From assembly GCA_002413755.1 (NCBI GenBank), contig DHXQ01000045.1:1814-44438 (forward strand): a stretch of DNA of 42,625 nucleotides, given 5' to 3'. A model generated the notes under the pieces. It worked only from the letters and a program-made list of their open reading frames with translations, had not been told where the DNA came from and made no database searches. The DNA comes from Candidatus Saccharibacteria bacterium UBA5152. GTDB taxonomy: Bacteria > Patescibacteriota > Saccharimonadia > Saccharimonadales > UBA4665. The number at the start of each line of letters is the position of its first letter. Positions within the stretch are counted from its first letter, which is position 1. Shown here in pieces: positions 17,544 through 25,067 of the stretch. Both the position numbers and the translations under genes were made by a program.

Positions 17544-17591
17544 GCCTATGAAGATAGGTTTGTTCTAGCGGCTATTTTAGTCATAAGAATT

Positions 17592-17621
17592 TTGGCCGGA
17601 TGGGCGCTGACGCGGTATACT
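17592..17621 (+). promoter_or_regulatory. Promoter of pilB, probably leaderless
   Basis: TTGGCC (17592-17597) may serve as a weak -35. After an 18-bp spacer comes TATACT (17616-17621), which ends 7 nt before the ATG. There is no SD. Confidence 0.5.
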
Positions 17622-17628
17622 ACTGTAT

Positions 17629-19230
17629 ATGAGTCAAGACGCCAGACTAAGTGAGGAAAGTGCAACCGCTCGGCGCGCCCGAATATTGGGGCTCGACTAT
17701 GTTGACACCTCAGCCATTCCTCAAAAACAGCTGTACAAACACGTTTTGCCGTTCGATCAGATCCAAACCCACCGCATCGTGCCGCTCCAGGCAGATGAGT
17801 TCACCATCTTGTTCGGCATTACGACCACTACTTCACAACAGACGATGAACTCCGCCAAGGAGCACTTCAGTAACCAGCGAATCACCTTTGCCATCATCTC
17901 GGAGAGCGGATTTAACGAATACATCCGGCTGTACAACCCACCGAAGACGATTGAGTATGCAGATGTCTCTCTGGGCACCAAAACCGACACCAGCTTGATT
18001 GAATCGGTGTCGGCGCAGCTGGATCAAGTCCTATCTGACGATGTGCTGGCCTACCTGGTCAAGCAAGCCTACAGGTTGAACGCCTCTGATATTCATCTGG
18101 AAAACCAAAAGGAATCAGTCCGGGTGCGTTTCCGGGTTGATGGTGTGCTGCACCCCATTGCCTCGATATCGACTGATAAATACCGCCAGCTGATATCATC
18201 GATCGCCCAAGCGGCCAATGTCTCGACTGGTTCGCCCGAGCCGCAGAGCGGCCACATCAGTAAGGCGTACAAAATGGCCACTGGCGAAGACGTTACCGTT
18301 AACTTACGCGTCGAGACTATCCCGACCGTCTACGGACTCGACGTTGTAATGCGCCTTTTCAACCTCAAGCTTGAACTCCTCAACCTTGATAGCCTTGGAC
18401 TATCGGAGCGCGAGCGTTCAGTTGTGGATGACATTATTACCCATCCGACGGGTATGGTATTAGTGGTAGGTCCAACTGGTTCCGGTAAGACCACAACGCT
18501 CTATTCGTTGATTACGACTCTCAATTCCGACGAACGGAAGATTATTACGCTCGAAGAGCCGGTGGAATACTTTATGCCCGGTGTAGTACAGATCCCGGTC
18601 GAAGGCGACCATAACTCATCCGGTTTTGCTGATAAGCTGCGCGCCGTGCTGCGCCTTGACCCCGACACGGTCATGATTGGTGAGATTCGTGACCAGGATA
18701 CTGCCAAGACCGCTCTGCAAGCCGCTTTGACTGGCCACTTAGTCCTCAGCACCTTCCACGCCAGCTCGGCCGCCGCTGCTGTCTCACGTCTGATGGATTA
18801 TATCGGTATCAACCCGTTATTCTCATCGGCTATCCACTTAATCATGGCCCAGCGCTTAATTCGCCGGCTGGATGACGCTACCAAACAGAGCTATAAGCCC
18901 GATGACGCGCTCAAGAGCCAACTCCAAACGATTGTCGATACCTTGCCGCCCGGTGTTGAGCGGCCTGATCTATCCGACTTGACACTTTATAAGGCTGGTA
19001 CGTCAGCCGAGCACCCCTTTGGCTTCACCGGCCAATTTCCAATCCGCGAACAGCTGCAGATGACCCACGGCGTCCAGCAACTGCTGCGCCAGCCGCCCGG
19101 CCAGGTGACCACCGACATGATCGAACAGAAAGCCATCGAAGACGGTATGATCACCCTGCTGCAAGATGGCGTCCTGAAGGCCATCCGCGGTGACACCACT
19201 CTCGAAGAAGTCTATCGCGTCGTCGGTTAA
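17629..19230 (+). CDS. pilB: Type IV pilus assembly / type II secretion ATPase (PilB/GspE family)
   Basis: 533 residues. An N-terminal domain (about 1-130) resembles the MshEN/GspE-N region. The hexameric ATPase core follows: Walker A GPTGSGKTTTLY, Asp box LEEPVEYFMPGVVQIPVEG, Walker B RLDPDTVMIGEIRD, and His box ALTGHLVLSTFHA. In most PilB/GspE proteins a tetracysteine zinc site follows, but here the equivalent region (YKAGTSAEHPFGFTGQFPIRE) has no cysteine. The ATPase should power pilin extension at the inner face of the membrane; type IV pili are known in cultured Saccharibacteria. Other pilus genes are outside the window. PilT is less likely because of the long N-terminal domain. Confidence 0.88.
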   Translation: MSQDARLSEESATARRARILGLDYVDTSAIPQKQLYKHVLPFDQIQTHRIVPLQADEFTILFGITTTTSQQTMNSAKEHFSNQRITFAIISESGFNEYIRLYNPPKTIEYADVSLGTKTDTSLIESVSAQLDQVLSDDVLAYLVKQAYRLNASDIHLENQKESVRVRFRVDGVLHPIASISTDKYRQLISSIAQAANVSTGSPEPQSGHISKAYKMATGEDVTVNLRVETIPTVYGLDVVMRLFNLKLELLNLDSLGLSERERSVVDDIITHPTGMVLVVGPTGSGKTTTLYSLITTLNSDERKIITLEEPVEYFMPGVVQIPVEGDHNSSGFADKLRAVLRLDPDTVMIGEIRDQDTAKTALQAALTGHLVLSTFHASSAAAAVSRLMDYIGINPLFSSAIHLIMAQRLIRRLDDATKQSYKPDDALKSQLQTIVDTLPPGVERPDLSDLTLYKAGTSAEHPFGFTGQFPIREQLQMTHGVQQLLRQPPGQVTTDMIEQKAIEDGMITLLQDGVLKAIRGDTTLEEVYRVVG

Positions 19231-19279
19231 TTACTGCGGCGCCTTGTCACTGGTGCCTCTTGCCGCCACATAACAGATA

Positions 19280-19288
19280 TGGTATACT
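19280..19288 (+). promoter_or_regulatory. Extended -10 promoter box of rplS
   Basis: TGGTATACT, 39 nt before the rplS ATG. The short AT-rich leader contains the near-repeat AAGTGCAAAT / AAGTGTAAAG and only a weak SD (GAG 6 nt from the ATG). Confidence 0.5.
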
Positions 19289-19327
19289 TGATTTCAAGTG
19301 CAAATAATAAGTGTAAAGTAGAGAATT

Positions 19328-19801
19328 ATGGATTCAATAGCCCGCAAAGTTTCAGAACAGTTCAAGAAGTCGTCAGTCGTTGACGTCCAAAGTGGTGACA
19401 CCGTCAAGGTCCACCAGAAGATCCGTGAAGGCAGCAAAGAGCGCGTTCAGATCTTCCAGGGCTTGGTTATCCGTACCGACAACAAGAACTCGCACACCAG
19501 CCGTATTACGGTTCGCCGTATCGCCAGCGGTGTTGGTGTCGAAAAGAGCTTCCTGATGCACAGTCCCCTGGTTGTGAAGGTTGAAGTTACCAAGCGCTCC
19601 AAAGTCCGCCGTAACTACCTGACTTACATGCGTGAGCGCACCGGTAAAGCTGCCCGCCTTACTGGCCTCGACTTCGACCGCCGCGCTGTCAATGACTTAC
19701 CTGTCGACGCTCGCGAAGCGGGGAGCGCTAGCGACCCAGTTGTCACCGAGGCTCCTGAAGCTCAAACAGCAGAAACTCCCGACGCTCCTGTCGAAGCCTA
19801 A
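19328..19801 (+). CDS. rplS: 50S ribosomal protein L19
   Basis: 157 residues. The first about 115 residues are a normal L19, with VDVQSGDTVKVHQKIREG, the QIFQGLVIR strand, RRIASGVGVEKSF and SPLVVKVEV. They end in YLRE-like NYLTYMRERTGKAARL. The remaining about 40 residues are an acidic Ala/Glu/Pro tail (EAPEAQTAETPDAPVEA) not found in most L19 proteins and probably disordered. L19 sits at the 30S-50S interface. The usual neighbours rpsP, rimM and trmD are absent; it stands alone between pilB and rnhB. A terminator follows the stop codon. Confidence 0.95.
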   Translation: MDSIARKVSEQFKKSSVVDVQSGDTVKVHQKIREGSKERVQIFQGLVIRTDNKNSHTSRITVRRIASGVGVEKSFLMHSPLVVKVEVTKRSKVRRNYLTYMRERTGKAARLTGLDFDRRAVNDLPVDAREAGSASDPVVTEAPEAQTAETPDAPVEA

Positions 19802-19822
19802 CATTCCTGAACCCCGAATCCC

Positions 19823-19849
19823 AAAGCCGCACATCTCGTGCGGCTTTTC
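19823..19849 (+). terminator. Rho-independent terminator after rplS
   Basis: A perfect 10-bp stem (AAAGCCGCAC with GTGCGGCTTT) and 5-nt loop ATCTC, followed by TTC. The TATACT box of rnhB begins 3 nt further on. Confidence 0.9.
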
Positions 19850-19851
19850 GT

Positions 19852-19857
19852 TATACT
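19852..19857 (+). promoter_or_regulatory. -10 box of rnhB (leaderless candidate)
   Basis: TATACT ends 6 nt before the rnhB ATG and directly follows the rplS terminator. No SD is present. Confidence 0.5.
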
Positions 19858-19863
19858 ACAGTT

Positions 19864-20547
19864 ATGATCACAATCGGGATTGATGAAGTTGGCCGCGGCT
19901 GCTGGGCCGGGCCGCTGGTGGCGGGTGCAGTGGCTTTTACGTCGGCGCAACCGGCGCTTGAAGGGCTTAACGATTCGAAAAAACTGAGCCGTCTGAAGCG
20001 CGATATGCTGGATGTATTGATCCGCCCGCAGGCTGCGGCCTACGGTTTGGGCTGGATTTCGCCGGAAGCTATTGACAAGCATGGTATTACGAATGCCGTC
20101 AAGGGGGCCATGGAGGCTGCCGTATCAGAGGTGCTGCGTGAGCTCGTGCGGCAGGCATCAGCTGCCAAGCGCCGCTTGCTGACTGGCACAGCTGGTGATA
20201 TTTCGCTGCTGGGATTTGATGAGGAACCGATCGAAATTGTGATTGATGGCTCGTATAACTTTTTGAAGGATTTCGTGCTACCTTCGAGTCTGGCGGCGCG
20301 GGCGACAGTCCGGACTTTGGTCGGGGCCGATGGGCTGGTGCCGGCGGCCAGTGCGGCCAGTATCATCGCCAAGGTCGCCCGCGACAACTTCATGATCGAC
20401 AAGGCCCACCGAGCCTACGCTGTCTTTGGCTTTGATAAGCATGTCGGTTACGGCACAGCATTGCATATTGCGGCGCTGGCTAAATATGGCCCGTGCGAGC
20501 TGCACCGCAAATCGTACAAGCCGGTCAAAAAATTTATGCTGCACTAG
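19864..20547 (+). CDS. rnhB: Ribonuclease HII
   Basis: 227 residues. The family signature is at the very N-terminus (IGIDEVGRGCWAGPLVAGAV, with catalytic Asp-Glu). It continues with LNDSKKLSRLKRD, the third acidic residue in EIVIDGSYNF, and AASIIAKVARDNFM, the block that holds the last catalytic Asp. It cleaves RNA in RNA-DNA hybrids and single misincorporated ribonucleotides. Residues about 85-125 include a somewhat longer than usual insertion (VSEVLRELVRQASAAKRRLLTGTAGD). There is no SD. The ATG lies 6 nt after a -10 box. Confidence 0.95.
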   Translation: MITIGIDEVGRGCWAGPLVAGAVAFTSAQPALEGLNDSKKLSRLKRDMLDVLIRPQAAAYGLGWISPEAIDKHGITNAVKGAMEAAVSEVLRELVRQASAAKRRLLTGTAGDISLLGFDEEPIEIVIDGSYNFLKDFVLPSSLAARATVRTLVGADGLVPAASAASIIAKVARDNFMIDKAHRAYAVFGFDKHVGYGTALHIAALAKYGPCELHRKSYKPVKKFMLH

Positions 20548-20575
20548 ATTATTCTTTCCGGCTACAATCTCTCAG

Positions 20576-20622
20576 AGACTCGGTTTTTTGTGGCCACAAT
20601 GGGCCCACAAAAAACCGAGTCT
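20576..20622. repeat. Perfect 18-bp inverted repeat between rnhB and yraN
   Basis: Arms 20576-20593 and 20605-20622 are exact reverse complements around an 11-nt loop. Each arm holds a six-base T or A run inside the stem. The two short palindromes TGTGGCCACA and TGGGCCCA overlap the loop. No T-run follows the stem on either strand, so it is not a standard terminator, although it could stop transcription in both directions or protect the rnhB mRNA end. Confidence 0.85.
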
Positions 20623-20667
20623 ACACACAGAGCCAGGGGCGGATGGCTTTTTAGATTTGGGTATCTT

Positions 20668-20676
20668 TGTTACAAT
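20668..20676 (+). promoter_or_regulatory. Extended -10 box of yraN (leaderless candidate)
   Basis: TGTTACAAT ends 7 nt before the ATG at 20684. No SD is present. Confidence 0.45.
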
Positions 20677-20683
20677 CGAAGCC

Positions 20684-21034
20684 ATGACAAGATTGACCAC
20701 AGTGGCTACTGGCAACCGCGCCGAGCAAGCGGCCGCTGAATACCTGATACGCGCTGGATATGACGTGATTGATCGCAACTATCGCCGCAAGCATTGCGAG
20801 ATTGACATCGTCGCCCGGCGAGATAGCACGGTGTATTTTGTCGAAGTGAAGTACCGGGCCGACGACCACTTTGGCGGCGGGCTGGCGTATATCGGCCATG
20901 ATAAGCTGCGACACATGGAACGGGCGGCGCTGACCTGGGTAACTGACCGGCACTGGGATGGTGAATATACGCTATCGGCCATCGAAGTCGGGGGTGACTA
21001 CGAAGTACTCAACTTTATCGAATCTATCTGGTAG
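20684..21034 (+). CDS. yraN: YraN/UPF0102 family endonuclease-like protein
   Basis: 116 residues, typical of UPF0102. The N-terminal GNRAEQAAAEYLIRAGYDVIDRNYR is diagnostic. The PD-(D/E)xK-like core follows as EIDIVARRDSTVYFVEVKYR. The family is predicted to be a nuclease of the Holliday-junction-resolvase fold, but its role is unproven. It is often found next to rnhB, as here. The open frame extends upstream to 20426 through rnhB coding sequence. I chose the ATG at 20684 because the homologous region starts there and a -10 box precedes it by 7 nt. Confidence 0.92.
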   Translation: MTRLTTVATGNRAEQAAAEYLIRAGYDVIDRNYRRKHCEIDIVARRDSTVYFVEVKYRADDHFGGGLAYIGHDKLRHMERAALTWVTDRHWDGEYTLSAIEVGGDYEVLNFIESIW

Positions 21035-21042
21035 CCAAACAC

Positions 21043-21693
21043 TTAGGACGACAGTGTGACGATGGTATTGATGGTAGAGGCGATGATAACTGTGCCGAAG
21101 AGATAAGACAGTAAACAGTGACGCATGACGGTGGCGCGGATGGCCGAGCTGCTAATATTAGTGTCAGACACCTGGAAGGTCATACCAAGTGTGAAGGCCA
21201 GGTAGGCAAAGTCCATGTAAGTTGGCGGTTCGGATTGGTTGAAGCTGACACCACCTTCCGGCTTGCCATAGTACATGCGAGCGTAGCGTAGCATGAACGA
21301 AGTGTGCAACAGCGCCCATGACACGACGACGCTGCCTAGTCCGAGGCTGATATCGATCGCCTTGGACGAGCCGGTACTGCTGCTGGCGTGGATAATCAGC
21401 AAGCCAACAGCCACCAAACTGGCGATGCTGCCGACGGTGACTAACAGGTCGCCAATTGCCCGGCCGGGGTTTTCACTGACGGCGTGGGCTTTGGTGACGG
21501 CGCCATCAAAATGCATAACCCCGACAAATACGGTGGCGATATACACCAGGGCCAGCACGTCCCAGCCAGCCAGCGGGGCATAGGTACCGCCTCCCAGCAC
21601 GGCCAACACTATGGCGACGGTCAGGCCGCTGAAGGTGGCCAGGACGATGCGGCTGCGGGCGGTCAGAGTCTTGGTGCTGCGAGTACGTGTCAT
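21043..21693 (-). CDS. DUF1345 membrane protein
   Basis: 216 residues. Five hydrophobic segments are visible (about 18-36, 45-60, 83-103, 117-133 and 188-213). The segment PTYMDFAYLAFTLGMTFQVSDTNISSSAIR is the hallmark block of DUF1345. The function of the family is unknown. Its 3' end is 8 nt from the convergent yraN stop. On the minus strand a TGATAGCAT box lies 7 nt before the ATG and there is no SD. It is followed upstream by pepN on the same strand, but the -10 box suggests its own promoter. Confidence 0.88.
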   Translation of the reverse strand: MTRTRSTKTLTARSRIVLATFSGLTVAIVLAVLGGGTYAPLAGWDVLALVYIATVFVGVMHFDGAVTKAHAVSENPGRAIGDLLVTVGSIASLVAVGLLIIHASSSTGSSKAIDISLGLGSVVVSWALLHTSFMLRYARMYYGKPEGGVSFNQSEPPTYMDFAYLAFTLGMTFQVSDTNISSSAIRATVMRHCLLSYLFGTVIIASTINTIVTLSS

Positions 21694-21700
21694 ATTGCTT

Positions 21701-21709
21701 ATGCTATCA
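21701..21709 (-). promoter_or_regulatory. Extended -10-like box of the DUF1345 gene (leaderless candidate)
   Basis: TGATAGCAT on the minus strand, 7 nt before the ATG. It overlaps the end region of pepN's downstream flank. Match to TATAAT is 4 of 6. Confidence 0.3.
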
Positions 21710-21714
21710 CGAGG

Positions 21715-24285
21715 TTAGGTTTTGAAGAAATCCTGGATTGATTTCAGGTCGCGTTCCATCCATTTCAGGCGGTTGTCGATTTCCTCGATGCCGATCTCAA
21801 TGTTGCGCTTTAGCACGATCTGGTCGAGTTTGGGTACGAAGAATTCGCGGAACCGGGCGGCCAGCGCAGGCGTGTTAACGCCTCCGGCGGCGTAGCGCGG
21901 CATGTAGTCATATGATTTGTCGTTGCTGTAGGTTTTCTCGATCCAGGCCCACTCGTTGGTCATGAAGTCCCAAGCGGTGTCACGGACGTAGCGGTTGCGC
22001 ATTAGATAAACCAGCCAGCGGTCAGCATCCTGGGGCTTGATAAGCTTGGCGTCTTTGATGCGGTTAAGTAGGAAAGTGGCATTATCCGACGAGTGTGTCA
22101 CGGTGAGCGCGGCAGAGATGTCGGCCTTTAGGTCACTATTGCTGGTGCTATCATGGAGTTTGACGAGGTAGTCAAAGGCTGCCTGCGATCCCTGTTTGAC
22201 GGGTACGGCGAAGACAATTGAGCGGATTTCTGACGACAGACTCTTCGGATCTTTCTGGTAGTCAGCAAAGCGCTTGTTGGCTTCTTCCAGAATCGCTGGA
22301 TGGTCGGCGTACGAGCCAAGCGACAGGATGATGGCCCGCAGCTTCTGGTCGGCGGAGGATTCACCGGCCTGCTCGTCCCAACCGAGGCGTTTGTATTGCT
22401 GCTCCACCAGCTTACGGATATAGGTTTTGATCTGATCTTCGAGGGCTTCGTCGCTGTCGACAAAGCGGCGTGATTCACCGATGATGACTGAGATCATGTC
22501 CCAAACCGATTCGTTGGATTCATCGGCGTAGGCTGCCAGCATCGCCAGTACTTCGCCGTAGGAAGCGTAGCCAGCGCGGGCCAGCATCGAGATGTCATTG
22601 AGGGCGATCAGACGCTCGCCGTTACTGAGGGTTTTATCGGCGATGAGTTCGCGCAGCTTGCTGCGCTGTGCTTCAGTGGCGTAGCGGACGATGTAATGAC
22701 CGCGGGCACCGGTGTTGATCCGGGCCATGTCGGTGTCGTCAGTTTCAATCTGCAGGCCGGCTTCATCGGTCATGGTGGGGATGGTATCGAGGCTGGGGAA
22801 GAGCGGTACGGGCCAGAGCCGGGTCTTGTCGGCCTTGGCCGGGTTGTCCGAGAAGTGCTCCTGGGCGATGTCGATCACACCTTTATCTTCAGAAATGGTG
22901 ACGACCGGGAAACCAGGGCGGATTAACCAGGGGTTCATGAAGGCCGCCACATCGACACCACTCGTTTCCGATAACTCTTTCCAGAGGTCGCTGCCCTCGG
23001 TGTTCTTGTAGGCAAATTTGGTGAAGTAATTGCTCAGACCCTTACGAAAGGCGTCTTCACCGATGAAGCTTTTGAGCATGTAGAGCAGGCGTCCACCTTT
23101 GGCGTAAACGATCGACGGATCAAACAGGGTGCTGATTTCGTCGGGATGATTAACTTCAGTACGGACGGCCTGGACGCCGGGGGTGGCATCGCGGCGCAGC
23201 GCGCTCAGGGCTTCGGAAGCGGTGAAAGTATCCCAAATCTGCCAGTCGGGGAACATGCTGTCAACGGACTGGTATTCCATCATGTTGGCAAAGGATTCGT
23301 TGAGCCAGAGGTCGTTCCACCATTTCATGGTGACCAGGTTGCCAAACCACTGATGGCTGGTCTCGTGGGCGACGACCAAGGCGATCTGCTCCCTTACAGA
23401 CTGCGAAGCATCACCGGGGTAAGCCAGTAGCACCCGCTCGCGGTAGGTGATCAGTCCCCAGTTTTCCATGGCACCGCTACTGAAGTCGGGTAGGGCGATA
23501 TGGTCGGCCTTGGCCAGCGGGTAGGGTACACCGAAGTAATCTTCGAAGAACTCGATGCTGCGGACGGCTACATCGAGCGCGAAGTCGAGCGAGTCGATCG
23601 GGTGGGCCTTGGTCGAATATAGCGTCACATCGACGCCGGATTTGGTCTTGGCGGTTTTGGACTGCAGGTCGCCGACGGCCCAGGCTAGGAGGTAGCTGCT
23701 CATGCGCGGGGTGGTCTCGAAAGTGGTGACCATCTTGTCATTTTCCGTCTTTTGCTCCTTGATAGGCGTGTTGGCGAGAGTGGTGATGTCGGATTCAGTA
23801 GTTAGCGTCAAATCAAAGGTCGCCTTGGCTTCCGGCTCATCGATACACGGAAAGACTTCGCGGGCATGGTGGCTCTCGAACTGGGTTGCCAGTAGCGCCA
23901 ACTCCTGGCCATCGATCTTGAAGTAGCATGGGTAAAGTCCTGTCATGCCGGGCGTAATCGGTGCTTCGAATGTAATACTGACGGTGTATTCGCCAGGGTA
24001 GAGCATATCATCGGTGTGGAGCCGTAGTTCGTGAAAACTTTTCTGCTGATTTATCCGTGAAACGACTATTTCACGGGCTCCTTTCTTGTCTTTGGCGGTA
24101 ATGGTGGCGGAGGTGATTTTGAGGTCTTTGGCGTGAAATGTCAGGCGTTTGCTGGGACGGCCGGTTTTGCGGCCTTTTATCGTGACGGAGCCATCAAAAT
24201 GCATCTTGGCACGGTCAAGATTGATCTTTAGATCATATGACTCGGGCTGGAATGATTCGAATAGCCGGCTGACAGTTTTGCTCAT
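21715..24285 (-). CDS. pepN: M1 family aminopeptidase (aminopeptidase N type)
   Basis: 856 residues. The N-terminal beta domain (about 1-200) is followed by the exopeptidase motif GAMENWG. The zinc site is HETSH followed by 18 residues and the ligand Glu in NESFA, the gluzincin pattern of M1. A C-terminal ERAP1-like helical domain (about 530-850) has the typical alpha-alpha repeats. No signal peptide is seen, so it is probably cytoplasmic. It would remove N-terminal residues from peptides, useful for a cell that scavenges amino acids. The ribosome-binding site is strong (AGGAGGT, 4 nt before the ATG on the minus strand). Confidence 0.96.
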   Translation of the reverse strand: MSKTVSRLFESFQPESYDLKINLDRAKMHFDGSVTIKGRKTGRPSKRLTFHAKDLKITSATITAKDKKGAREIVVSRINQQKSFHELRLHTDDMLYPGEYTVSITFEAPITPGMTGLYPCYFKIDGQELALLATQFESHHAREVFPCIDEPEAKATFDLTLTTESDITTLANTPIKEQKTENDKMVTTFETTPRMSSYLLAWAVGDLQSKTAKTKSGVDVTLYSTKAHPIDSLDFALDVAVRSIEFFEDYFGVPYPLAKADHIALPDFSSGAMENWGLITYRERVLLAYPGDASQSVREQIALVVAHETSHQWFGNLVTMKWWNDLWLNESFANMMEYQSVDSMFPDWQIWDTFTASEALSALRRDATPGVQAVRTEVNHPDEISTLFDPSIVYAKGGRLLYMLKSFIGEDAFRKGLSNYFTKFAYKNTEGSDLWKELSETSGVDVAAFMNPWLIRPGFPVVTISEDKGVIDIAQEHFSDNPAKADKTRLWPVPLFPSLDTIPTMTDEAGLQIETDDTDMARINTGARGHYIVRYATEAQRSKLRELIADKTLSNGERLIALNDISMLARAGYASYGEVLAMLAAYADESNESVWDMISVIIGESRRFVDSDEALEDQIKTYIRKLVEQQYKRLGWDEQAGESSADQKLRAIILSLGSYADHPAILEEANKRFADYQKDPKSLSSEIRSIVFAVPVKQGSQAAFDYLVKLHDSTSNSDLKADISAALTVTHSSDNATFLLNRIKDAKLIKPQDADRWLVYLMRNRYVRDTAWDFMTNEWAWIEKTYSNDKSYDYMPRYAAGGVNTPALAARFREFFVPKLDQIVLKRNIEIGIEEIDNRLKWMERDLKSIQDFFKT

Positions 24286-24357
24286 AGGTACCTCCTGGTG
24301 ATGTGCTGTAAAGTCTACGATCTATAGTATCACCTTAGAATCGGAGCCGGGATGGTT

Positions 24358-24813
24358 CTAGTGTTCTTCTATTGAAATGCCGGGGCCTAGTATCTTGCCG
24401 ATCGTGTCACGGGTGTGTTTGCGGGTGCCGCGCTCAGGGATGCTGTAGGGTGTATAACGACTGCTGAAGAAGGCAGCATTTGGCGTGTCTTCGCCGAGTC
24501 CCCACAAGAAGCCGGCATCTTGGGCAATGACGCGCCGCTTTCTTTGCGGGTCGGACAAGTCGTATAAGGTTGACTCGCGGCGATACAGGTCAGTGCTTAA
24601 CTCATCAGCAATCAGGGCTGCGGTGTTAGGCTGCATTTCGGCTGCCAGAATGAGGTCGTCATAGCTGCGGAATGTGCTGGGTGGTGCCGCAATTACCAGT
24701 TCGCCGATACGGGCAGCCATCAAGAGGATGACGTCACCCTCGTGTCTTCGAGGTAAATATATCACTTCCGGGTTAAGCGTGAGTACGAATGAGGTGGTCT
24801 CTAGTAGGCTCAT
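24358..24813 (-). CDS. Unknown protein, 151 residues
   Basis: I do not recognise this protein. It is soluble, begins MSLLETTSFVLTLNPEVIYLPRRHEGD, and looks mixed alpha/beta. There are no cysteines and no nucleotide-binding motif. The C-terminal half is rich in Arg and Thr (GTRKHTRDTIGK). It lies upstream of pepN on the same strand with a 72-nt gap that includes the pepN SD. The start has no SD; a TTATAC sequence lies about 13 nt upstream on the minus strand. It is longer than a chance ORF and does not shadow another gene, so I take it as real. Confidence 0.6.
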   Translation of the reverse strand: MSLLETTSFVLTLNPEVIYLPRRHEGDVILLMAARIGELVIAAPPSTFRSYDDLILAAEMQPNTAALIADELSTDLYRRESTLYDLSDPQRKRRVIAQDAGFLWGLGEDTPNAAFFSSRYTPYSIPERGTRKHTRDTIGKILGPGISIEEH

Positions 24814-24940
24814 AAAGTGTTACTTTCGTATAAAACTCTACAATTAGCATACATCAATAAACGTAAGGGTCAACAATTGATTTACGGAGGTACAACTCCG
24901 GTGCGCATGCATAGTGTGTACCGAGGATACATGCGAAGGA

Positions 24941-24968
24941 TTGACAAGTCGCCAATATTCCATATAAT
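24941..24968 (+). promoter_or_regulatory. Near-consensus sigma-70 promoter before nusA
   Basis: TTGACA (24941-24946), a 16-bp spacer and TATAAT (24963-24968): both hexamers are perfect. The expected start site is near 24975-24978, giving a leader of about 90 nt to nusA. This is the best -35/-10 pair in the window. Between 24814 and 24940 I see no gene, only small hairpin potential (CGGAG / CTCCG near 24885-24900). Confidence 0.8.
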
Positions 24969-24980
24969 TAACAGTGTTCG

Positions 24981-25005
24981 ATCCGGCCAGCAGGTCGGAT
25001 TTTTT
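24981..25005 (+). terminator. Terminator-like hairpin just after the nusA promoter (possible attenuator)
   Basis: An 8-bp stem (ATCCGGCC with GGTCGGAT, one G-U pair) around AGCA, followed by a run of T to 25005. It begins within about 6 nt of the predicted transcript start, so it would cap the leader or abort transcription at about 30 nt. It may form a NusA-dependent attenuator, since NusA stimulates hairpin termination; this is inference. Confidence 0.6.
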
Positions 25006-25067
25006 CATACGAAAACCCTACAATTCAGAGTTTGAGTGAGCATTATAAATGAAAAGGAGAAAATAGA

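Noticed and set aside
20426..20683. N-terminal extension of the yraN frame
   Set aside because: It overlaps rnhB coding sequence and lacks homology; the -10 box and family start are at 20684.
24885..24935. Possible tRNA or riboswitch before nusA
   Set aside because: Only small isolated hairpins; no cloverleaf, no T-arm consensus and no known riboswitch core.
24817..25035. 72-codon plus-strand frame before nusA
   Set aside because: It runs straight through a perfect promoter and a terminator-like hairpin, has no SD, and the translation is not protein-like.
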